This document shows positions 25,558-34,630 of a stretch of 35,040 bases of DNA, piece after piece; position 1 is the stretch's first letter; the number at the start of each line of letters is the position of its first letter. This DNA comes from Gloeocapsa sp. DLM2.Bin57 (GTDB taxonomy: Bacteria > Cyanobacteriota > Cyanobacteriia > Cyanobacteriales > Gloeocapsaceae). The position numbers were made by a program, and so were the translations under genes. Below the pieces are notes generated by a model, which worked only from the letters and a program-made list of their open reading frames with translations, was not told the origin of the DNA and searched no databases. The DNA is taken from positions 1-35,040 of the forward strand of contig RECR01000064.1 of assembly GCA_007693955.1 (NCBI GenBank). The letters run 5' to 3'.

Positions 25558-27564
25558 ATGAGTTATTCTCTAGTAGTAACTGATACTTTTTTGAATCAAT
25601 TATTAGGACTTCCCCACTCTGTCACAAAATCAACACCTAGTAAAATGAAGCGTCTCCAAGAAAACCCACAATCAGTAGATGGAGATAGTAAAAAAATCAA
25701 AGGAAGAGATAATCTTTATAGAGTTAGAATCGGCGATTATCGCTTACTTTATAGTTTTGGTTCAAATTGGGTTAAATGTTTAGCCATCGGTCATCGTAGC
25801 AAAATCTATAAAAATCTTAATCTAGAAGTTCCTGAAGATGAGTTACAAGATATTAACACAGATGATGAGTTCATAACTTCTGCAACTGAAACACCAGGTT
25901 TAATCACTCAAGAACTCTTAAATAATTGTAGGATTCCCGAAGAATATCACCAGCAATTATTACAGTTAACCACAGACGACGAATTATTATCTTTAGATAT
26001 TCCCGAAAAACTGATCTTAAGAATTCTAGACAATTTATATCCACCGCAAATAGAAAACCTAGAGAGACAACCAGAAAGACTAGTAGAAAAAATAGAGGAT
26101 ATAGAGAACTTTTTTGCAGGAAATATTACCGAATTTTTATTAAAATTAGACGAAGAACAAGAAAGAATTTGTAACTACAAAATCAATGAAGCAGTCTTAA
26201 TGAAAGGTGGACCTGGAACAGGAAAAACCGTCTTAGCTATCTATAGAGTCAAAAAGTTTATCGAATTAGGACATGAAAAAATTCTGTTTACAGCCCATAG
26301 TAGTGCTTTAATTAACTATGCTCGTAAACTTTTAGCCCAACTATTAGGAGATGAAATTAACAAGGTAACAATTGAAACTGTAGATTCAGAAATAACCAGT
26401 TATTACTTAAGTCGATATAGTAAACAACCAATCCTTAGTCAACAGCAATCTTTAGAAGGTATCCAACAAGCATTAATATACGTGCGAGATAATCATAAGT
26501 TTACAGGAGTACAAAGATTTAATTGGTTGGCAGCTGCAGATAGACTAGAAAAAAAAGGATATGATTATCTATACAGAGAAATAAGCGAAGTTATAGAAGG
26601 TTGTGGGTTAATTAATGAACAAGATTATTTAGAGTTTAATTCAGCAACAATAGTTAAGCAAATAGATAAAAAATTTATGTGGGAAGTCTATCAATACTTT
26701 AAACAGTTATTATCTAGAGAAGGTTTAACTACGGAAGAAGAATTTAGAATAAAAGCCTTAGAATTAGCCCAAAAAGATAACAATATCAAGGAATATGACG
26801 GGATTATTATCGATGAAACCCAAGACTTATCACCAGTATCCTTGAAGTTTATTTTAAAAAGAGTCAGGGATAAAAAGAATGTTTTCATCACAGCAGACTC
26901 TTCCCAATCTATCTATAGAAGAGGCTTTAATTGGAGACAAGTACATCAAATCCTTAAAGGTCATATTCTGGATCTTAACTATAATTATCGCAACACAGGG
27001 GAAATAGTAACTGCCTATCGTAGTATTCTTTATCCCGAAGATAACTATCAACCATCCTTAAGAAAAGGGGAAATACCAACGGTTTACTTTTGTAAAAACG
27101 AAGAAGAAGAAGCCCAAAAAATTAAAACATTCTTTATTAATTCAGCCAAAACCTATAGAATGCCTTTAACTGGTGCTGCGTTGATTTGTCCTTCTATAAA
27201 GATCGCTCATCAATACGTAGATAGACTCAATCAAATAGAATTACCCGTTAAATACGTGGATGGAAGTGAAATAGACCTTAATTCTCCTTATATCAAAGTT
27301 ATCACCATGGAAGCATCCAAGGGTTTAGAATTTGCTTTTGTCGCAGTAGCTGGTCTCAAAAAAGATGTATTTCCCTATACTAATCCCCAATTAAGTAGAG
27401 AAGAAGCAAAGATAAATCTAGCACAACAAAAAAGATTATTTTATGTGGCTTGTTCTAGAGCAATACAGAACTTAGCGGTATATACTAGTAATGAGACACC
27501 CTCTAAGCTAGCACAAGATTTGCGAGAGCCTTATTGGGTGAGAGATGGAGCATATCATATATGA
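25558..27564 (+). CDS. RelE/ParE-fold domain fused to superfamily I DNA/RNA helicase
   Basis: A 668-residue fusion. Residues 1-88 match the RelE/ParE toxin fold (KKIKGRDNLYRVRIGDYRLLYSF). Residues about 105-195 are an unassigned helical linker. From about 198 an SF1 (UvrD/Rep-like) helicase follows: Walker A GGPGTGKT 217-224, Walker B IIIDETQDL 416-424, motif III ADSSQSIYRRGFNW near 446, motif V MEASKGLEF 584-592 and motif VI RLFYVACSRA 626-635. All helicase motifs appear intact. Helicases with RelE-like N termini are known in scattered bacteria, but the role is unclear; RNA or R-loop processing in defence or stress is an inference. Its TGA overlaps the next ATG (ATGA). Confidence 0.9.
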   Translation: MSYSLVVTDTFLNQLLGLPHSVTKSTPSKMKRLQENPQSVDGDSKKIKGRDNLYRVRIGDYRLLYSFGSNWVKCLAIGHRSKIYKNLNLEVPEDELQDINTDDEFITSATETPGLITQELLNNCRIPEEYHQQLLQLTTDDELLSLDIPEKLILRILDNLYPPQIENLERQPERLVEKIEDIENFFAGNITEFLLKLDEEQERICNYKINEAVLMKGGPGTGKTVLAIYRVKKFIELGHEKILFTAHSSALINYARKLLAQLLGDEINKVTIETVDSEITSYYLSRYSKQPILSQQQSLEGIQQALIYVRDNHKFTGVQRFNWLAAADRLEKKGYDYLYREISEVIEGCGLINEQDYLEFNSATIVKQIDKKFMWEVYQYFKQLLSREGLTTEEEFRIKALELAQKDNNIKEYDGIIIDETQDLSPVSLKFILKRVRDKKNVFITADSSQSIYRRGFNWRQVHQILKGHILDLNYNYRNTGEIVTAYRSILYPEDNYQPSLRKGEIPTVYFCKNEEEEAQKIKTFFINSAKTYRMPLTGAALICPSIKIAHQYVDRLNQIELPVKYVDGSEIDLNSPYIKVITMEASKGLEFAFVAVAGLKKDVFPYTNPQLSREEAKINLAQQKRLFYVACSRAIQNLAVYTSNETPSKLAQDLREPYWVRDGAYHI

Positions 27565-29969
27565 CTAATTCCCAGATACCAGATTTTAAGGTAATTTACC
27601 TACAAGAATTATTAAATAATACTGATAATGTTCGTTGGAATGATTTATCACAGAAAATAGTTAATCCTGATTCAGTAAAATTAATCATTAATTGTCAAGG
27701 AGTTAATCCTAGTCAGTTAAATTCTGACCAACTCTATAAGTTATTTTATTCACCCCAACAACAAAACTGGGGATTTGCTGATTATCCTGAAGTTTTTCAA
27801 AATATAACCGATGAGATGGCGGATTTTATAGATAAGGTTATTAATAACGAAATAATCATAGAAAAACTACCAGAAAAACCACCACCAGAACGAGAACCAA
27901 CACAAGAAATACCTAACCCTGGTAATTCCAGTCAATCAGACACTCAACCTCCACCACCACCATCACCAGATGACCCATCACCAGGAACTATCATAAAATA
28001 TCGCTATGAAATTATTAGAAAATTAAGTGAAGGGAGTTTTGGCAAAACCTATTTAGCTAAAGATAGGGATAAACCGGGACACCCTAACTGTGTAGTTAAG
28101 CTTTTAAAACCATCCGTATCCTCGGGAGGGACTATCTCTAGAGCTAAACGCTTATTTGAACAAGAAGCAGATATTCTACATGGACTAAATCATTACTGTA
28201 TCCCTAAATTATTTGCTTATTTTGCAGAAAATCAACGCTTTTATCTAGTACAAGAATATATAGAAGGAGATACCCTAGATCAAATCATACCAGGTTCACA
28301 CCCCTGGACACAACAAGAAGTTATCAAGCTATTAGAAGATATTCTAGAGCCTTTAGCTTGTGTCCACCAACAAAATATTATTCATCGCGATATTAAACCC
28401 GCTAACTTGATTCGTCGTCAACAAGATCAGAAAATAGTACTGATAGATTTTGGTGCAATTAAACAAGTAACCGAACAAGCTAATAAATCAGGAACGATAA
28501 TAGGTAGTAAGGGTTATATGCCTGTTGAACAAGAACATCATGGTAACACTAAGTTTGCTAGTGATTTATATGCAGTAGGAATGGTAGCGATTCAAGCAGC
28601 TACTGGGTGTAGATTAAATGAGTTAGGAAGAACTCCTCATGGCTTGATTTGGGAGGATAAAGCAATTAATTTAGATTCTCCCTTAAAAGAGTTTATTAAC
28701 AAGCTGACAAAGTGGGATTATCAAGATCGTTATCCATCTGCTCAAGAAGCTTTAGAAGCTTTAAAAAATATACCTCCACCAAAACTACGAAAACCACGAA
28801 AATCACCCATAACAAAAATAATCTTAGCTATCTCATCAGTTGTAGCTTTAGCAGGAATCGGATTAGGGGTAAAATCTATACCCTATTTGACTAAACCCAA
28901 ACTTAGCGTTGATACGATTAAGATAGGTCATCTCTGGTATCCTGATGACTATCTAGACTTAGAAAGTCACCTTGAAGCAGAATTAGTACCCGCTAACTAT
29001 TGGGATTTTCTCAAAGGTAAAAAAATTAACGTGATTATCGAGGGCGATCGCAGTCTTAGTTATCAAGAAGCTAGAAACAGAATCGCTAAAAGACAATGGG
29101 ATATCGCTTTTACTCTATCTCCGATTAACTCTATCTGGGCTATCGATCATGATTATACCTATTTAGCGGCGATGTTCCCAGAAAGTACTTATTATGAAGG
29201 GGGATTATTCGTCAGAAGAGATAGTCCAATTCAATCTATCGATGATTTAGGACCAACTACCATCATAGCCTTGGGAGGGCTTAACTCTGCTTCAAGTTTT
29301 TATATGCCTGCTTATACACTTTATGGTAAAACAGTTAGTGTAGATACAGGTAATCGTGGTCAAGATATTGTCAATAAAATTAAACAGGGAGAAGTTGACG
29401 CGGGAGCTGCAGCTATAGGAGATTCAATCCGCAAAGATGACCCTGATTTAAGGATTATTCATGTCAGTGGAGCAATTCCTGGATCTGGTGTTTATCTATC
29501 TCCTGATTTATCCCGACGCGATCGCCAATCCCTTACTCAAGTGATGCTTAACGCTTCAGAAGATATTAAAGAACAAGCTAACTATGGTGGTGATTCTCCC
29601 GAGCCTGATTATACTGAGTTTAGGAAAATTATGGCTAGGGTAGATGAGATCTTAATCTGTTCGGATTTTAGTAAAAATCCTGTCAACTTTTTCTGTCCTG
29701 ATAATATCACAATATCTGAAATTCGCGCTAAAGTGAATGGGTCATCATTTAGGAATAATCAGTACTTATTAAAAGCGGTTGGAGCAGATAACCAGATTTA
29801 TAACGTTACTATCGATCCAGACTTATTTCAAAGTATCGTCGGTAGTGATAAGTTAACCGATATTCACAATAAAAATCTAGTGATTACTATTCCAGGAGAG
29901 CCAACCCAAACGGAAACTGGTTTACATATTCCTATCACCCAAGCACAACAATTACAAATAGTTGACTAA
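27561..29969 (+). CDS. Serine/threonine kinase with transmembrane span and PhnD-like solute-binding domain
   Basis: An 802-residue protein from ATG 27561, overlapping the helicase stop. Residues 1-95 form a small unassigned domain and 105-142 a Pro-rich linker. A Hanks-type kinase spans about 147-405: Gly loop EGSFGKTY, Lys180, HRDIKPAN with Asp277, DFG at 296-298. A transmembrane helix lies at about 417-437. Residues about 452-690 resemble PhnD-type periplasmic binding proteins (AKRQWDIAFTLSP, LNSASSFYMPAY, KQGEVDAGAAAIGDS). A C-terminal beta domain of about 100 residues follows. The topology implies an extracytoplasmic ligand sensor driving a cytoplasmic kinase. The ligand is unknown; phosphonate or phosphite-like anions are possible by family. 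Confidence 0.88.
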   Translation: MTNSQIPDFKVIYLQELLNNTDNVRWNDLSQKIVNPDSVKLIINCQGVNPSQLNSDQLYKLFYSPQQQNWGFADYPEVFQNITDEMADFIDKVINNEIIIEKLPEKPPPEREPTQEIPNPGNSSQSDTQPPPPPSPDDPSPGTIIKYRYEIIRKLSEGSFGKTYLAKDRDKPGHPNCVVKLLKPSVSSGGTISRAKRLFEQEADILHGLNHYCIPKLFAYFAENQRFYLVQEYIEGDTLDQIIPGSHPWTQQEVIKLLEDILEPLACVHQQNIIHRDIKPANLIRRQQDQKIVLIDFGAIKQVTEQANKSGTIIGSKGYMPVEQEHHGNTKFASDLYAVGMVAIQAATGCRLNELGRTPHGLIWEDKAINLDSPLKEFINKLTKWDYQDRYPSAQEALEALKNIPPPKLRKPRKSPITKIILAISSVVALAGIGLGVKSIPYLTKPKLSVDTIKIGHLWYPDDYLDLESHLEAELVPANYWDFLKGKKINVIIEGDRSLSYQEARNRIAKRQWDIAFTLSPINSIWAIDHDYTYLAAMFPESTYYEGGLFVRRDSPIQSIDDLGPTTIIALGGLNSASSFYMPAYTLYGKTVSVDTGNRGQDIVNKIKQGEVDAGAAAIGDSIRKDDPDLRIIHVSGAIPGSGVYLSPDLSRRDRQSLTQVMLNASEDIKEQANYGGDSPEPDYTEFRKIMARVDEILICSDFSKNPVNFFCPDNITISEIRAKVNGSSFRNNQYLLKAVGADNQIYNVTIDPDLFQSIVGSDKLTDIHNKNLVITIPGEPTQTETGLHIPITQAQQLQIVD

Positions 29970-30427
29970 TGTTTAATATTCTACCCTTTCTTAGTTATTG
30001 TCTAGCTATTATTATTATTGCTCAAGGAATTACACCAGTTCCCTCCACTACTAATTTAGAGACTGCTAAAGCTGTATATATAGACAATTGTTCTAGTTGT
30101 CATATCCCCATTCCCGCAGAAGTTTTACCCACCGAAACTTGGCAACAAATCTTAGAAAGACCTCAAAACCACTATGGTACTAGTGTAGATAACCTAGTCA
30201 GAATCTCTCAAGTCGTTATCTGGCAATATATGATGACTATATCACGTCCTTTAAGACCTCAAGAACGTCAACCCCTTTACGCGAGAGAATCCCGCTATTT
30301 TCGCGCACTTCACCCACGCGTAGAATTACCCGAAGTAGTTAATCATCAAAGCTGTATTGTTTGTCATCCTGCAGCAGCACAATTAGATTATCAGCAATTA
30401 GCCCCAGAATGGGAAGATGGACCTTAA
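29969..30427 (+). CDS. Diheme c-type cytochrome (DHC-like)
   Basis: A 152-residue protein with an N-terminal signal or anchor (residues 1-25). It has two CXXCH haem sites, CSSCH at 41-45 and CIVCH at 129-133. The sequence between (LPTETWQQILERPQNHYG, FRALHPRVELP) resembles the DHC diheme cytochrome family. Its ATG overlaps the kinase stop as TAATG, indicating translational coupling. It would act in the periplasm or thylakoid lumen; the electron partner is unknown. The end overlaps purK by 4 bp in convergent orientation. Confidence 0.85.
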   Translation: MFNILPFLSYCLAIIIIAQGITPVPSTTNLETAKAVYIDNCSSCHIPIPAEVLPTETWQQILERPQNHYGTSVDNLVRISQVVIWQYMMTISRPLRPQERQPLYARESRYFRALHPRVELPEVVNHQSCIVCHPAAAQLDYQQLAPEWEDGP

Positions 30428-31554
30428 AAGTACCAAATAGACTCTATTTTTTCGGCTATTAAACTTAATTGCTGTAAGTCTTGAGAGTCATTTAATAAAG
30501 TAGTTACGTGTCCGAGTTTGCGTCCAGGTCGAGATTCTAACTTATCATACCAATGTACCGTAGTTTGGGGAAGATTCTCTAATTGACGTCGCTTGTGGGC
30601 ATAATCACTTATATTATATTCGTAACCTAAAAGATTGACCATCACCGCACCCTGACATTGTAAACTAGGATCATCCAAAGGTAAACCCGCAATTACCCTT
30701 AAGTGCATCTCAAACTGAGAAATATTACAAGCGTCAATAGTATAATGTCCTGAATTGTGAGTACGAGGGGCGATTTCATTCACTAAAACTCGGTTATCCT
30801 TTGTTAAAAAGAACTCTATCCCCACAATACCCACTAGATCTAGTTTTTCTAATAAAGTACGGGCGATCGCCTCAACTTCTAAACTAATCTTAGCAGAAAT
30901 CAGAGCAGGTGCATAAACACGGCGACAGACTTGTTCTTGTTGTTGGGTTTCTACTACAGTATAAATAGCGATTTCTCCCTGACTATTACGGGCTGCCATT
31001 ACCGCTAATTCTTTACTAAAAGGAATGTAACTCTCTAACAGCATTTGCCGACAACCTAATTTTTGCCAGATTGTCTCTAACTCTACTAAATCCTTAACTA
31101 TAAACGTTCCTTGTCCATCATAACCATGACGTCGGGCTTTTAAAACCACAGGAAATTCTTTTACCGAGTTAATATCTTCTTGGGTAGTTAAACTCTTAAA
31201 CTCAGGAATCGGTAACCCGATTTTCTCTAGATAACATCTCTGCTCATATTTATCCAATAAAGGAGCTAAGCTAGTTAAACTAGGATAAAAACACACACCC
31301 TGATTAGCTAAAGATTGTAAAGCCTCTAAATTAATAAACTCATTCTCAAAAGTAATTACCTCAGTTAAACTCGCCAATTTAGCAGTGGCGATCGCATCAT
31401 CTATAGCCCCTAAAACTACTTCTACACCTTTAACAGCTGCAGGATCATCCTTACTCGGAGTCTGTACAACTAATTCTAAACCTAATTTAGCCGCGGAGGG
31501 TAGCATCATCGAGGCTAATTGCCCACCCCCGATTACACCTACTCTTTTAATCAT
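30424..31554 (-). CDS. purK: N5-carboxyaminoimidazole ribonucleotide synthase
   Basis: A 376-residue ATP-grasp enzyme. The N-terminal Rossmann-like region has VGVIGGGQLASMM at 4-16. ATP-binding elements PVVLKARRHGYDGQGTF and ELAVMAARNSQGEI follow, then NEIAPRTHNSGHYTIDAC. It converts AIR, bicarbonate and ATP to N5-CAIR in purine synthesis. It is divergent from a small membrane-protein gene with 41 bp between starts. In some cyanobacteria the 6S RNA gene lies near purK, but no room for it exists on the immediate upstream side here. Confidence 0.96.
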   Translation of the reverse strand: MIKRVGVIGGGQLASMMLPSAAKLGLELVVQTPSKDDPAAVKGVEVVLGAIDDAIATAKLASLTEVITFENEFINLEALQSLANQGVCFYPSLTSLAPLLDKYEQRCYLEKIGLPIPEFKSLTTQEDINSVKEFPVVLKARRHGYDGQGTFIVKDLVELETIWQKLGCRQMLLESYIPFSKELAVMAARNSQGEIAIYTVVETQQQEQVCRRVYAPALISAKISLEVEAIARTLLEKLDLVGIVGIEFFLTKDNRVLVNEIAPRTHNSGHYTIDACNISQFEMHLRVIAGLPLDDPSLQCQGAVMVNLLGYEYNISDYAHKRRQLENLPQTTVHWYDKLESRPGRKLGHVTTLLNDSQDLQQLSLIAEKIESIWYF

Positions 31555-31595
31555 AATTTTTCGCTATAATCTAACCAGAATATCTATTTTAACCT

Positions 31596-31790
31596 ATGAG
31601 GCCATCTAGAGTTATAGTTGCTAGTTTACTCCTGGCGATCGCTATTCCCGCTACCTTACTAACCATAATTGAATTATCTGGTTTAACCGTGGCTTCTGAT
31701 AGTCAATGGCTCAATCTACCAGTATTCTTAACAGTAGCCTTAACTACCCTCAGTATCAGCTTTTTATTAATGCGTCAATCCAAATCATAG
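31596..31790 (+). CDS. Small two-span membrane protein, unknown function
   Basis: A 64-residue protein with two hydrophobic helices (about 5-27 and 42-59) and a basic C terminus. No family is recognised. It starts 41 bp from purK on the opposite strand; a TATAAT at 31565-31570 could be its -10 box. The kinase gene follows after 9 bp, so the two are probably co-transcribed. Confidence 0.65.
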   Translation: MRPSRVIVASLLLAIAIPATLLTIIELSGLTVASDSQWLNLPVFLTVALTTLSISFLLMRQSKS

Positions 31791-31799
31791 TAGCTGATT

Positions 31800-33659
31800 A
31801 TGAGCTATTGTCTCAATCCCCATTGTCAAAAACCCCAAAACTTACCCAAAAATCGCTTTTGTCAAAATTGTGGAGCAAAATTAACCCTCAAGGATCGTTA
31901 TATTGCTGTAAGATTGATCGCCCAGGGAGGATTTGGCAGAACTTTTTTAGCCATTGATTTAGACATACCCTCTCAACCACTTTGCGTCATTAAACAATTC
32001 TTACCAGATATCCTTAATCCCTCCGAAATCCACAAAGCTAAACAACTTTTTGAGCAAGAAGCCCAGCAATTAGATAAACTAGGACAACATCCCCAAATAC
32101 CCCAACTTCTAGCCCATGTTGAACAAGAAGATCACCTCTATTTGATTCAAGAGTTTATCGATGGAGATAATTTAGCCACAGAATTAGCCAAACAAGGGTC
32201 ATTCTCTGAAACAGACATTAAACAACTCTTGGAAAGTATCCTCCCCGTCTTAGCATTTATCCACAAACATAACGTTATCCATCGGGATATCAAACCAGAA
32301 AATATCATCCGACGTAAAAGCGATTACCAATTAGTCTTAGTAGATTTTGGCGCAGCTAAACTAGCTACTAAAACTTTATTAGCTAAAACTGGTACAATTA
32401 TCGGTACACCAGGTTATACAGCCCCTGAACAGGCTTTAGGAAAACCCACCTTCGCTAGTGATATCTATAGCCTCGGGGTTACCTGTCTTCATCTCCTCAC
32501 CCAAATAGATACCCTCGATCTTTTTGATGCTAACGAAAATGATTGGGTATGGCAAGACTATCTTACCACCCCCGTTAGTCCACAATTACGCAATATCCTC
32601 AATAAAATGGTAGCTATGGCGTTAAAAAAACGCTATCAATCCCCCACGGAAATTTTACAAGATTTAACTCTAGTTAAACCCCCTATCCCAACCGTAACTA
32701 AACCAATTACCCCTATTCCCCAAACTCTTCCTCGACTCGTAGAAGTAGATAAAAAATACGGTTACATTAATCCTGATGGTAAACTAATCATCGGTTTACA
32801 ATTTGACCAAGCTAGATATTTTACTAACTCTGGTTTAGCACCAGTAAAAATAGCTCGTCAATGGGGATTTATCAACCACGAAGGTAAACTACAGATTCCC
32901 CCTCAATTTGATAACGTCGGTAACTTTTCTGAAGGTTTAGCTTCTTTTAAACAAACTAAATGGTATTTCCTACAATCTAAATGGGGTTATCTTAATATCC
33001 AAGGAGACATCGTCATTAATCCTCAATTTAACGATGTTTACGACTTCAGCGAGGGATTAGCAGCAATTCGTCTCGGCATGAGTTGGGGTTATATCGACCA
33101 ATATGGTAATATAGTCATTGAACCACAATTCGACGAAGTGAGCAGCTTTTCTGAAGGTTTTGCTAAAGTCAGGATTAATAACAAATGGGGTTATATTGAT
33201 AAAACTGGAAAATTAGTTATTCCTCCTAGAGATGATGGTCGTAATTTTTCTAATAGTTTTGCAGCTGTGAAAATTCATAACCTCTGGGGTTATATTAATA
33301 ATCAGGGAAATATAGTTATTCAACCTCAATATCTCAATGCTTTAGATTTTTCTGAAGGTTTAGCACCTATTCTGATGGAAACTAAATTTCTCGGTCTCTT
33401 GATTACAGGAGAAAAATGGGGTTATATTAATACATTAGGTACAATAGCCATAGAGCCTCAATTTGATTGGGCTTATAGCTTTTCTGAAGGGCTCGCAGCT
33501 GTGAAAAGAAACAACCTCTGGGGTTATATTAACAAACTTGGACAAATAATTGTCGAGCCTCGTTTTGATTTTGCTGCTAATTTTGTCAATGGTATCGCCG
33601 AAGTTGTTTTAGGTGGTCAATGTCGTTATATTAATAAAAGAGGAAAATTAATTTACTAA
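31800..33659 (+). CDS. Serine/threonine kinase with N-terminal zinc ribbon and WG-type repeats
   Basis: A 619-residue protein. Residues 1-28 form a zinc ribbon with Cys4, 9, 21 and 24. The kinase domain spans about 34-290, with Gly loop AQGGFGRTF, Lys65, HRDIKPEN with Asp163, DFG at 182-184 and the APE motif. From about 318 there are nine repeats of the form KWGYINxxGxxVIxPQFD, spaced about 33-45 residues, matching WG-repeat beta units. No transmembrane helix is seen, so it is cytoplasmic. N-terminal Cys motifs of this type occur in SpkB-like cyanobacterial kinases. The repeats probably bind a partner. Confidence 0.9.
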   Translation: MSYCLNPHCQKPQNLPKNRFCQNCGAKLTLKDRYIAVRLIAQGGFGRTFLAIDLDIPSQPLCVIKQFLPDILNPSEIHKAKQLFEQEAQQLDKLGQHPQIPQLLAHVEQEDHLYLIQEFIDGDNLATELAKQGSFSETDIKQLLESILPVLAFIHKHNVIHRDIKPENIIRRKSDYQLVLVDFGAAKLATKTLLAKTGTIIGTPGYTAPEQALGKPTFASDIYSLGVTCLHLLTQIDTLDLFDANENDWVWQDYLTTPVSPQLRNILNKMVAMALKKRYQSPTEILQDLTLVKPPIPTVTKPITPIPQTLPRLVEVDKKYGYINPDGKLIIGLQFDQARYFTNSGLAPVKIARQWGFINHEGKLQIPPQFDNVGNFSEGLASFKQTKWYFLQSKWGYLNIQGDIVINPQFNDVYDFSEGLAAIRLGMSWGYIDQYGNIVIEPQFDEVSSFSEGFAKVRINNKWGYIDKTGKLVIPPRDDGRNFSNSFAAVKIHNLWGYINNQGNIVIQPQYLNALDFSEGLAPILMETKFLGLLITGEKWGYINTLGTIAIEPQFDWAYSFSEGLAAVKRNNLWGYINKLGQIIVEPRFDFAANFVNGIAEVVLGGQCRYINKRGKLIY

Positions 33660-33664
33660 ATAAA

Positions 33665-34123
33665 ATGCTAACTTTAAACCAACAAATTGAGCAATTAGTA
33701 CAAGAAGGACCTGAATATGGGATACCTTTAACTATTATGCAGCAAGCAGTAGCTCCCACATTACTAGACTTAGCTAAAGATTTAAATAACTTAGCTTATT
33801 TTATCTGTCAAAATCCCCAAGAAAATTGGTTAATTACTACTATTCAACATCGCACAAAACCAGAGTTAGAAAAAAAAGTAATCTATGCTTTTGCTGAGGA
33901 AGTAGATGCGATTGAAATGCAAAAAATATTCGAGGAAAAAGTAACCATTATTTCTGTACCTGTAGCTGAATTAATCTTTCAATTATTCGCTCTTAAACCA
34001 GTAGATAGCATTATCTTTATGGATGCTCCAGGTAATTTAGCTCAAGGTAAAGAAATAGCTAAACAAACTCTTTTTGATTTATTCCAAACCAAGTTACAAC
34101 AGTTTAATAATAATCTAGCCTAA
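33665..34123 (+). CDS. Hypothetical protein
   Basis: A 152-residue soluble protein, 5 bp after the WG-repeat kinase. It is mixed alpha/beta with no recognised motif or Cys pattern; IIFMDAPGNLAQGKEIAKQ near residues 117-135 is the most distinctive segment. Tight spacing to genes on both sides indicates one transcript. Function unknown. Confidence 0.72.
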   Translation: MLTLNQQIEQLVQEGPEYGIPLTIMQQAVAPTLLDLAKDLNNLAYFICQNPQENWLITTIQHRTKPELEKKVIYAFAEEVDAIEMQKIFEEKVTIISVPVAELIFQLFALKPVDSIIFMDAPGNLAQGKEIAKQTLFDLFQTKLQQFNNNLA

Positions 34124-34126
34124 GCT

Positions 34127-34588
34127 ATGAAACAGCAACCATACCCCCTTAATTATCATCATGACTATCTCTGTCCTCTTTGTCGTCAAGGACGTATTCA
34201 TAGTATAGCTTTAATGGATGCTTTTGCTTGTGATTGCTGTCAACATATCTTTAGTGCAGATGTAGAACAACAAACTTTAACCGCTGTAGATACCCAATTA
34301 CCCATGACTTGGCAATGGAATCAAAAAACCTGGACTAGGGTTAATCCTGAAGGCGTTAATTTCGGTTGGCTATATTTGGTTTTAGGTATTTTATGGGTAT
34401 TGTTACCAACAACAATCGTCGGTTTAGCTAGTTATCTCTTCCCCCCCCTACCAGGAAGTAGTTTAGCTTGGTTACCTTGGTTTTGGACTGTGGTAACTTT
34501 TTTGAGTCATCTATTATGTTTAGTTTGGTTGATACTAGAATACTATCAGTTTCCCGTAAGAGTTTATTTACGCTTTTTATTGCGTTGA
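34127..34588 (+). CDS. Zinc-ribbon protein with two transmembrane helices
   Basis: A 153-residue protein. An N-terminal zinc ribbon is formed by CPLC (16-19) and CDCC (35-38), and two hydrophobic segments lie at about 80-106 and 115-142. The basic C terminus (RVYLRFLLR) suggests a cytoplasmic end. It begins 3 bp after the previous gene. Function is unknown; a zinc ribbon also occurs on the kinase two genes upstream. Confidence 0.75.
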   Translation: MKQQPYPLNYHHDYLCPLCRQGRIHSIALMDAFACDCCQHIFSADVEQQTLTAVDTQLPMTWQWNQKTWTRVNPEGVNFGWLYLVLGILWVLLPTTIVGLASYLFPPLPGSSLAWLPWFWTVVTFLSHLLCLVWLILEYYQFPVRVYLRFLLR

Positions 34589-34630
34589 GTGTATAATCTA
34601 GAAAAAAATAACCACACTTAGGTTAGGAAA

